Source of the DNA: Strigamia acuminata
Taxonomy: Eukaryota > Arthropoda > Chilopoda > Geophilomorpha > Linotaeniidae
NCBI GenBank assembly: GCA_949358305.1
Contig: OX442323.1
Coordinates: 1,056,001 to 1,120,000, forward strand
DNA: 64,000 nt
Direction of reading: 5' to 3'
Part shown: piece by piece, positions 51,168 to 61,500 of the stretch
Layout: every line of letters begins with the position of its first letter
Numbering within the stretch: position 1 is the stretch's first letter
Translations under genes and position numbers: made by a program
Notes under the pieces: model-generated
Database searches by the model: none
What the model saw: the letters and a program-made list of their open reading frames with translations, nothing else
What the model was told of the DNA's origin: nothing

Positions 51168-51194
51168 CTGTGTACACGCCGGGGTGTAACACAG
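51168..51194 (-). promoter_or_regulatory. CE4 leader hairpin 1 (CCGG loop)
   Basis: CTGTG-TACAC, loop GCCGGG, GTGTA, one bulged A, CACAG (plus-strand letters): a 10-bp stem with a loop containing CCGG. The closest counterpart in CE5 has CTGTC-GCAC and GTGC-A-GACAG. Confidence 0.6.
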
Positions 51195-51676
51195 CGAGAA
51201 TCGTCTCGTTTCGAGGAATAAATCGTCGTCGGGACGTTGTCGAAACAAATCGACGCGAAATCTGAAAAAAATAAAAGAATTCGCCTCGAAATTCGCGAGA
51301 CCGCGGAATTTCGGACGATATTAGGCAGGAAAAACGATGAAATAGACAACACTGGTCGTCTATAAATGTCGGCAGTACGTCTCGAAACGTCCTCGACACG
51401 AATCTGGGCGAAAATTGACGAAACGTCTGCAAAAATAAATGAATTTGTCTGGAAATCCGCGAATCCCGCGTGATTTTCGACAAAATTAGGCGTCGAATCG
51501 TGTAGAAAACGTTGTAGGCAGCCGTGGAACGACGGCGACGCGTATCTAACGTCTCCAATACGAAACACGGGGCGAAAATCGTCGTAAACCTACAAATGAA
51601 CAATTCCGGCGCAAAATTCGCAAATTTTGCGAATATTACGTCGAAAAATTAGCAAAACAAATGTGGATTAGCAAGG

Positions 51677-51707
51677 AACCATCCTCTGCTACCACTTGTA
51701 GCAGAGG
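51677..51707 (-). promoter_or_regulatory. CE4 primer-binding site paired with its LTR end
   Basis: The 18-nt initiator-Met PBS is 51694-51677. The adjacent LTR end reads TCCTCTGCTAC on the minus strand, the perfect complement of GTAGCAGAGGA in the PBS. It forms an 11-bp hairpin with loop AAGTG and copies the 3' end of the primer tRNA. Confidence 0.8.
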
Positions 51708-52234
51708 AAAGCGGCGCAGTTCGGTTTTCACACCGAAAAAGGAAGCGATAGGCGTGTTTCACACACGTACGAGGCGACGACGATAACGGCAATGCGTACG
51801 AGACGGGCGCGCGGCTTAAGGCCGCTTATATGCGCTGGAGATGGACTAAAAGGTGTTCTAATAATGAACACTAACAACTAAAATAATAAAACATTTAATG
51901 GAAATGAAATAACTTACAAATAGGCTCCATTCTGGAGTTGAGAAAATCACACAGCACAAAGCACTGTGTGCGGCCATGTTGGAAGAAAACAAGAGAGAGT
52001 GGGACACACTCTGGTGGCGATGCATGGCATTAAAAGAACATAATACATTGGGAATTGAATAGAAAGTCTAACGAATGCATGGTGCTGCATGCATAAATAC
52101 AATCAATGATAATAAATATCGAATATTAACAAAACAGACTGGATAATTATAAATGTATAAATATACACCGAAATGAAAGATCATTATGTGATTCTATATC
52201 ACATCGAGACATGTCACGGTCTTATAGACCAACA
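51697..52234 (-). repeat. CE4 5' LTR
   Basis: 538 bp, same as 44848-45385; followed on the right by GAAAC. Confidence 0.95.
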
Positions 52235-52239
52235 GAAAC

Positions 52240-53651
52240 ATGCCGTATCGGTGTGCGGATGTTTTCTATGCCCACAACGAACCGAATCTGTCGGACGCGA
52301 GTAGAATGCACGTCAAGAGGTTTAGACTAACGGATGAGTGTCGATGTGGGAGCTTATTTTTGGGACGAGTCGTCGGGGTTGCCGCCGCCGTCGCCGCTCA
52401 ACGACACCATTTGCCCCTATTCTCGTCGGGACGGGCGCGTTCTATTTCCGATTTATTTGTTTCTTCATTTATTTATTATTTTGACCGGCCCGAAGGCCAG
52501 TCTGAGACCGAGAGAGCGAGGAAGGCGTTCAAGAAGGACGCCTACAGCCACTGGAAGCGAGAACCCGGCTACCACGCCGCCCGGCGGGTACTGAGCCGCT
52601 CGACCGAGCGGCGGGCCCGAGTTCCGCTGGCGATCTGAAAGTGTTGGCAAAACCCATCGAACGTGTTGAGAAAGACTCCCATCGACTGGGACGGCGCGAG
52701 ACCCCCGGAAGATGACAATAAAATACAAAACAACGGATTCCCTACAAATTTTTTTTCCCGGTAAATTACGACGAAGATAATCTAATTAACGGTTAAAGTA
52801 CGAACCGCAGAGTCGGTGCCACGACCGGAGAATTAAAAATTTAATCGTCTTTCTTTTTCGGGTGATATTTTTTACTCCGTACCGATCGCCACGTCAGACA
52901 CGAGTAGGATGCACGCGACCGCGCGCACGTTTAAACGAACGAACGAACGAACGGATGCCGACGCGGAAACTTATTTTCGGGGCGAGTCGTCAAGGCTGCC
53001 GCTGCCGCCGCCGTCGCTCAACGACCCCAACCGCATCTATTCGTCGGGACGGATACGTTCCATTTTCGGACTTATTTATTTATTTATTTATTTATTATTT
53101 TGACCGGCCCGAAGGCCAGTCTGAGACCGTGGCGAAGCAAGGGTGTTTTTATATCGGATACCGCGCCGCTCGGCGGGTACTGTGCGCCGCTCGACCGAGC
53201 GGCGGGCCCGAGTCCCGAGTTCGATCTGAAAGTGTTGGCAAAACCCATCGAACGTGTTCGGGAAGACTCCCGTCCACAACGACGGCACGAGACCCCCGGA
53301 AGATGAAAATAAAATACGAAACGGCTCATTTTCTATAAAATTTTTATTCCAACGAATTACGACGAAGATAACCTAATTATCGGTTAAAGCACGGACCGCA
53401 AAGTCGGTGCCACGACCGGAGAATTAAAATTTTAATCGTCTTTCCTTTTTCGGGTGATTTTTTTTTACTCCGTACCGATCGCCACGTCAGACACGAGTAG
53501 GATGCACGCGACCGCGCGCACGTTTAAACGAACGAACGAACGAACGGATGCCGACGCGGAAACTTATTTTCGGGGCGAGTCGTCGGGGCTGTCGTTGCTG
53601 CCGCCACCGCCGCCGCTCAGCGACCCCAGTTGCCCCAATTTTACGGCCAAT

Positions 53652-53690
<39 letters not shown>

Positions 53691-54773
53691 TTTTGACCGG
53701 CCCGAAGGCCAGTCTGAGAGACACGGGATGAACGCGCACAAATGCCACATCATCGACCGGACGCTGAAGCATCGACCGTTTACTCGGTCGAGGAAATTTT
53801 AAACTATATAACCATCGACCGGTCAGTTGGGGAGGCGCGCCCGGTACTATACGAGACGGTCCGCCCCGATCTGAAAACGCTCGCCGAACCCGCAGAACGC
53901 GTTCGGTGAGACTCGCGTCGACTACGACGACGCGAGACTCCCGGAAAGTGAAAATAAAATACGAAACGATTGATTTTCTGTAAAAATTTTATTATGACGA
54001 GTTGCAACGAAGATAACCTAATTAATGACTGGAGCACACGGCGCGAAATTAATCCTATGATCGGGAAATGCATTTATATTTTTTAAAGACTCTGGTTTGA
54101 CCAGGCACGAACGTTTATGTACGAGATCCAACGTCCGATCACGTGACATGTGACATATTTCGCAAAACCACCACGCCGTTTCTCCAAATTAGGTTTTCAC
54201 GAAACTCGATTCTATTTTTACCCACGTGGTCACGTGCCCTTCCCGATATCAAAATCGCGTTTTAGCGAAACCCGAAGTTTCGTTTTTAATCGGCTGTTTT
54301 TGTTGGACACGAAGAAGCGTTATAGCGCGATCGCGCTAAGCGAGATTTGTAAAGTTGAGGATGCGTTACAACGCGTTTTCAAAAAGCGGTTTGCCAAGAA
54401 TGATAAAACACGCGCGATCGTGCGGATTGTACGAATAGGTGAAATCCGCAGAATCCGCCACGAGACTGCGAACAGGGGGTCAAGGTATAGGCCGCCGTAA
54501 TGTTAAATATAGGGTCCCTTTCGCACTCTGCGAAATCCGCATGCGCGCCATAAGGTTAACAGTCTTTCTTTTTCGGGTGATTTTTTTTACTCCGTACCGA
54601 TCGCCACGTCAGACACGAGTAGGATGCACGCGACCGCGCGCACGTTTAAACGAACGAACGAACGAACGGATGCCGGCGCGGAAACTTATTTTCGGGGCGA
54701 GTCGTTGGGGCTGTCGTTGCTGCCGCCACCGCCGCCGCTCAGCGACCCCAGTTGCCCCAATTTTACGGCCAAT

Positions 54774-54812
<39 letters not shown>

Positions 54813-57560
54813 TTTTGACCGGCCCGAAGGCCAGTCTGAGAGACACGGGATGAACGCGCACAAATGCCACATCATCGACCGGACGCTGAAGCATCGACCG
54901 TTTACTCGGTCGAGGAAATTTTAAACTATACAACCATCGACCGGTCAGTTGGGGAGGCGCGCCCGGTACTATACGAGACGGTCCGCCCCGATCTGAAAAC
55001 GCTCGCCGAACCCGCAGAACGCGTTGGGTGAGACTCGCGTCGACTGCGACGACGCGAGACTCCCGGAAAGTGAAAATAAAATACGAAACGATTAATTTTC
55101 TGTAAAAATTTTATTATGACGAGTTGCGACGAAGATAACCTAATTAACGGTTAAAGCACGGACCGCAAAGTCGGTCCCACGACCGAAGAATTAAAATTTT
55201 AATCGTCTTTCTTTTTTCGTGTGATTTTTTTTTACTCCGCACCGATCGCCACGTCGGACACGGGTAGAATGCACGCAACCGCACGCGCGCTGCGAGGTTT
55301 AGACGGACGAAGAAATGCCGGTGCGGGAGCTTATTTTCGGGGCGAGCCGTCGGGGCTGCCGCTGCCGTCGCCGCTCAACGACACCATTTGCCCCTATTCT
55401 CGTCGGGACGGGCGCGTTCTATTTCCGATTTATTTGTTTCTTCATTTATTTATTATTTTGACCGGCCCGAAGGCCAGTCTGAGACCGAGACCGCTTAGAT
55501 CATTTTGGGCGGGTAGAAGTCCTACCGCACCATCGGCCGACGATCGGACGGAGAAGCGCGCATACCGCACCATCGACCGATGGTCGGATAGAGGCGCGCA
55601 TGTACTCGAGTCTCGATCTGAAAAACGTCCGCAAAGTCTATTGGATGCGATGACCGGGACTCGCGTCGACTGCGACGGTACATGGTCCCCGGGAAATGAT
55701 TTAAAAATGTAAAACGACTGTTATTTTGTAAAACTTTTATTCGAATCTGCCACAACGAAGATAAAATGATTAACGGTTGGAAGGCGAGCCGCGAAACCAG
55801 TTCTACGACGGGGGAATTAAAATTTTAACCGTTTTTCTTTTTCGGGTGATTTTTTTTTACTCCGCACCGATCGCCACGCCGGACACGGGTAGAATGCACG
55901 CGACCGCACGCGCGCTGCGAGGTTTAGACGGACGAAGAAATGCCGGTGCGGGAGCTTATTTTCGGGGCGAGTCGTCGGGGCTACCGCCGCCGCTGCCGCC
56001 GCTCAACGACGCCACCCGCCCCTAGTCTCGCCGGGACGGGAGCGTTCTATTTCCGATTTATTCATTTATTTGTTATTTTGACCGGCCCGAAGGCCAGTCT
56101 GAGCCCGAGACCGATTGGGGACCTGTCGACCACCCATTTGGAGCACAAGCATAAATACCGCACCACCGACCGATCCTCGGGTGGGAGAGGCGAATGCCAT
56201 CTTGTCATCAAACGGGGATCGAGCGGCGCACGAGACAGGGGCGACGGCCCTCTCACTTTGGTCTCGATCTGAGGATCCCCTCAAAATCCGTAGAACGCGA
56301 TGATTGAAACTAACGCCTACTACGACGGCACGAGACCCCCGGAAGATGAAAATAAAATGCATAACGGCTGATTTTCTATAAAATTTTTATTCCAACGAAT
56401 TACGACGAAGATAACCTAATTAACGGTTAAAGCACGAGCCGCAAAGTCAGTGCCACGACCGGAGAATTAAAATTTTAATCGTCTTTCTTTTTCGGGTGAT
56501 ATTTTTTTTATCCCGTATCGATCGCTACATCGGACACGGGTAGAATGCACGCGACCGCGCGCACATTTAAATAAACGAACGGGTGCCGATACGAGAGCTT
56601 ATTTTTTGGGACGAGTCGTCGGGGTTGCCGCCGCCACCACTGCCACCGTTCAGCGACCCCAACCGCTTTTATTCGCCGGGACGGATGCGTTCTATTTTCC
56701 GACTCGTTTATTTATTTATTTATTTTTTGACCGGCCCGAAGGCCAGTCTGAGACCGAGAGAGGCGTTTCTTTAGTGAAGACGCATACGCCATACGCGAGA
56801 ACCCGGCTACCACGCCACTCGGCGGGTACTGCGCCGCTCGACCGAGCGGCGGGCCCGAGTTCCGCATTCGATCTGAAAGCGTTCATGAAGCCCGTCGAAC
56901 GTGTTCGGGAAAACTCTCGTCCACTACGACGGCGCGAGACCCCCGGAAGATGAAAATAAAATACAAAACGATTGATTTTCTGTAAAAATTTTATTATGAC
57001 GAGTTGCAACGAAGATAACCTAATTAATGACTGGAGCACACGGCGCGAAATTAATCCTATGATCGGGAAATGCATTTATATTTTTTAAAGACTCTGGTTT
57101 GACCAGGCACGAACGTTTATGTACGAGACCCAACGTCCGATCACGTGACATGTGATATATTTCGCAAAACCACCACGCCGTTTCTCCAAATTAGGTTTTC
57201 ACGAAACTCGATTCTATTTTTACCCACGTGGTCACGTGCCCTTCCCGATATCAAAATCGCGTTTTAGCGAAACCCGAAGTTTCGTTTTTAATCGGCTGTT
57301 TTTGTTGGACACGAAGAAGCGTTATAGCGCGATCGCGCTAAGCGAGATTTGTAAAGTTGAGGATGCGTTACAACGCTTTTTCAAAAAGCGGTTTGCCAAG
57401 AATGATAAAACACGCGCGATCGTGCGGATTGTACGAATAGGTGAAATCCGCAGAATCCGCCACGAGACTGCGAACAGGGGGTCAAGGTATAGGCCGCCGT
57501 AATGTTAAATATAGGGTCCCTTTCGCACTCCGCGAAATCCGCATGCGCGCCATAAGGTTA
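52240..57560 (+). repeat. Satellite array, seven type 2 units
   Basis: Cores at about 52357, 52976, 53575, 54700, 55338, 55961 and 56603, all in the same orientation. The conserved (TTTA)n-GACCGGCC-CGAA-GGCCAGTC block is at 52481, 53100, 53693, 54817, 55458, 56079 and 56728, giving steps of 619, 593, 1124, 641, 621 and 649 bp. The long step holds an extra 0.5-kb segment (54090-54560) that recurs almost unchanged at 57090-57560 (offset 3002, about four differences). The 117-codon frames at 54150 and 57152 lie in that segment and are not convincing genes. Confidence 0.8.
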
Positions 57561-57584
57561 AGCACTCCAGAAGCGTGTGTCGCA

Positions 57585-57933
57585 CGCGTCGGCGCGCCGC
57601 TAAAAACATATCCTTTTCGCGGATTGGCTTCCGTGAAATCCGCATTTCGGGGGCGACTATTCTGGGGATTCCGGGTGGACCAAACTCTTCCGGAAAACGT
57701 CCGGGGTGGTGTTGGGAGTGTCAATAGACTGTTTTGTGTCAAGGTTGTCAATTTTCATGTGAGTATTGGAAGGTTCATTTCTGCACATTCTCATGTATTT
57801 TTTTTCACAGGAGCGACAAGGAGCGATGAAGCGGGATCGAGCGAGAGTGGGTAAAATAAACTGGTTTACGTCTCCAATGCGCGTTCAAGATGGAATACGA
57901 ACTCGGAATCGACTCCAACACGCGTTCGCGTGA
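57585..57933 (+). CDS. Candidate two-exon gene left of CE5
   Basis: A frame open through 57560-57758 ends at a GTGAGT donor. A pyrimidine-led TTTTTTTTCACAG acceptor begins an exon at 57811 that continues in the same phase (0) for 40 codons to TGA at 57931-57933. The 52-nt intron fits the locus. The start codon is uncertain because the frame is also open leftwards into repeat DNA; no ATG inside the unique part could be chosen. The peptide is basic with no known domain. CE5 inserted 17 bp after the stop. Confidence 0.25.
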
Positions 57934-57950
57934 CATACGGACGCATTCAC

Positions 57951-58503
57951 TGTAGCTGTGTGGCGCAAAAATATCGCCGAAATAGGCGATAGGAAGCGTA
58001 AAACTGAGTCAAACGCACTTCTAAGTGCGGACAAATGCGCGTGATGCGCGTACGCGAGTTTGAGCGGACTTACGATCAAATTCGCGTGCACTACACTTAT
58101 AGAAACGTGTAGTGCCGAACTAAATACAATAGTTAACCAAAAATATAACATTTATTAAGAGAAAACTTACATAATGGGTCCAGAATCACTGGACAAACAC
58201 AAGGAAACACACTACCCGTGTGAGCGGCCATTTGTAATGTGCCAGAGACATCTGGTGGCCGAAAATAGAAACAATAAGTAGAAATACACACAGAATAGAG
58301 GATGCATGATGCCAGATGGATAAGACACATCTAAAAGGCATCATGCATTCCCTTTACATAGAAACTAAGGAAAAACATAAGAAACAATACTAAATTACCC
58401 CGAATAAGAAAAGATAACCGATGGATAATAAAATAAACATTTCAAAGTCATTTCACATCGAAAAACGATTTAAATAACTCAAAAGTGGTTCCAAAGTCTA
58501 ACA
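57951..58503 (-). repeat. CE5 3' LTR
   Basis: 553 bp starting TGTAGCTGTG (plus strand) and ending TCTAACA. Contains GCGGCCATTTG near 58225. Confidence 0.92.
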
Positions 58504-58513
58504 ATTCCCTCCT
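58504..58513 (-). promoter_or_regulatory. CE5 polypurine tract
   Basis: On the minus strand GGAGGGAAT abuts the LTR; CE4 has AGGGGGAAT at the same place. Confidence 0.75.
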
Positions 58514-58551
58514 TCGATGTAAAATGTCGGTGCTAAACAATCGAAAAAAAG

Positions 58552-61500
58552 TTACTTCGAGACGAAAATCCGAGATAATAAATTTCGAAGACGCTCTGAA
58601 CTGAGCCACTTGGTGAAAATGTCGGATACATTTATCTCACCCGGAATTTTGCGGAGTTCGAAACATCCGGCAATGTGCCACTCACGAAGCCAGTGAAACT
58701 TCACTCGAATATGTTTCGTTTTCGAGTTCTCGATGTCGTTGTTCGTGAACTGAATCGAGGCGAGGGCATCGGAAAATATGATCGGTTTCGATAACCGACG
58801 TAAAGGTGGAAACACTTGATAAATACTGTCGAGCCAATAGAGTTCTTTGACGATTTCGACAAGTGCCACAAATTCGGCTTCCATTGTGGAGCAAGCGACG
58901 CTGGTCTGCTTCTTGCAGCTCCAGCCAATGGGCACACTTCCGATGTAAACAATGTATCCGCCGAATGATCTCGATGTAGCGATGTCGGAGGCCCAAGAGG
59001 CGTCTGTGCAACCCCACAGTTGACTCGAATCGCATTTCGAAAGTTCGATGGCGTACTCGCTCGTGTTCGCGACGTAACGAAGGACCTGCAGCAAACACTT
59101 GATATGGCTCTCGGTGTAGCAGTTGTTGTACTGCGATAATGCGATCACCGAGTACAAAATGTCGGGGCGAGTACGTGAAGCCAGGAACAATAAAGATCCG
59201 ACGAGTGATCGATACGGAAAATCCGGAAGGTCGGTGAGCGGTCCCTTGACTAACGTGGTCCCAGGTGTGACTGGCACCTTGATGAGCGCGTCAGATGAAA
59301 CATTAAACTTTTTGAGGAGTTTGTCAATGTAATTGCGTTGAGTCATAAAGACTTTCCCGTCACGACGCTCGAACTCGACTCCCAGCAGTTTGGTGATTGG
59401 CCCCAGGTCGACAATGTCGAATTTACTCGTGATCAGCTTGAGTATTCGATCCCTGATGTTTTCCGAAGCATAAAATAAAACAATATCGTCGACGTATACC
59501 AGCATAATGGCCGAATGTCCGTAGGCGTACACACAATTACATGCTGGAAACTTTTGAAATCCGAGTTCTGTCAATGTTTCATTAAGTTTCTGGTACCACA
59601 TGCGCCCCGACTGGTGAAGACCGTAAAGCGACTTGGTCAACAACCATACGTTGTCGGGCGAGGAACATGTGGCACCAGCGGGAATCCGCATATAAATCTC
59701 GTGGTCAAGGTCGCCGTAGAGGTAGGCACATTTCACGTCGAGGTGCGTGTCCCTCCATCCGAGGAGAATAACCAGCAGACAAAAGAAGAAACGGATTAGG
59801 ACAAAATTGACTACGGGACTAAAAACTTCATCGTAGTCAACGCCCATTGTCTGCCGAAATCCTTGGGCGACCAGTCGAGCACGATATCGGGTAATCTTTC
59901 CGGTAATGTCACTTTTGAACTTAAAAATCCATTTGCAACCGAGCACAGTCTTGTCAGGGGGTCTCGGAACCTCCTTATAAACGTCTCGTTGCTTGAAAGT
60001 CGAAAGTTCCTCGTCGATTGCTTCGGTCCATTTCGGTGCTTCGGGCAATTTCACAGCTTCGGCGTATGTGGCCGGTTCCCGAAAACACATGTGGACACGA
60101 GGAGGCGATGGCGGAGCATATGGCATGTGGTGTTCTAAATTGCCGAAGAAGAAAACGGACTCATCATACGGTATCCGGTGTGCGAAACAATAAGCGGCGA
60201 TATCTGTGTGCGACCGCAAGCGGACACCGTGCTCCGGATAATAATAAACGTCGACTTTAATCCTCCCCGGAACCTGATCTTTCCGGAGATGCTCTTCTCT
60301 CCTCCATCCGCTGAAGGGCGAAACGCCGCCAACAAAACTCCAAGGGCAATGAAGAGCGCGTAAAGGCGCCAAATTAGGCGTACCCGGAAGTCGGACAGGC
60401 AAGGCAGCCGCTTCGTCGAGAAGGTCTTCGTCAAAATCTGAACCCTGTTCAGACATCGCTGCGGTGTCGTCAAGACCCGGGAGAGATGGGTAGGACATCG
60501 AACGCCGTAGATGAGGCAAGCGGGTGGAACGTACGGTCGGAGTAAATTGTCCATGTCCTGCAATGGTCGTAACATTATCGGAGCCATCAGCGACGGTAAC
60601 AGAGCCATCAGCGTCGGTAACAGAGCCATCAGTCGTAGCAGCTAAGCCGTCAGCAGCGGCGATGAGACCATCAGCTGTAGGAAGAGATGGTGCGAATGAA
60701 GCGAAAGACGGAGCACTCGAAGCGACGGAGGGAGCACGACTGGCAATACCATCCTCGTCACTGCTGTCAGCAGAAGAGTCGTTATCCGAATCGTGACGTC
60801 GACGAGGCCAAGGCTGAGTTGGAAAGTTATCACGAAAAGTGACACGTGACGGGATGTGGCCACGAGCAGGCTCCTCCATGGGTGGAGCATTGTCATCCGG
60901 ATCTGGAACATAAAAGGGCGAGCGCTTAAAGTTCTGCCGTTCATCGATTTGGACGTGAACAGATTCGGTGACGGTGTTCGTAGCCGGATTCCACACTCGA
61001 TACCCTCGAGTTCCCGAAGCGTAGCCAACGAGAAATCCTTCCCACGCTCGAGGATCCAGTTTGTTGCGTCCAGGTGCGGTGAAGTGTACCCAGCACTTGG
61101 AACCAATCTTACGAAAATGTCTGACGGAAAGAGCACGCTGGCGCCACAAAATGTATGGGATTTCGTCGTTGAGCTTCGAATGCGGACTGCGGTTTTTGAT
61201 ATATGTGAACGTCACGGCAAGTTCAGCCCAAAGCGTGTGCGAAAATCCGGTTTCGGAGTTGATGGAGCGGAGATAGTCGCCCATTGTCCGGTTCAGGCGT
61301 TCGACGACACCGTTCATCTGTGGCGATGCGGGATTGGTCCGTTGAGCAACAATACCCTTGTCGGCAAGAAAACGGTCAAAATCCCTCGAAATGAATTCTC
61401 CTCCACGGTCGGTGCGAATTGTTTTAATTCGGCAATCAGCAATACGTTCAACGCGGGAAACAAAGTCTTTAAACGTAGCAAAAACATCAGATTTACGGGC

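Larger units (their letters stand above)
44848..52234 (-). mobile_element. CE4, intact Ty1/copia element of a second family
   Basis: 538-bp LTRs (44848-45385, 51697-52234), TG...CA, identical by eye, flanked by GAAAC (44843-44847, 52235-52239). An 18-nt initiator-Met PBS, a polypurine tract and one intact 1667-codon frame are present. Related to CE5, distant from CE1/CE3 and CE2. Confidence 0.97.

Noticed and set aside
54150-57502. Two 117-codon ORFs conserved at 3,002-bp spacing
   Set aside because: They are a recent DNA duplication; the two copies have too few changes to show coding selection, and the composition is repeat-like.
52240-57560. CRISPR-like or viral terminal repeat array
   Set aside because: Units are 0.6-1.1 kb, degenerate, without short spacers, and contain microsatellites typical of eukaryotic satellites.
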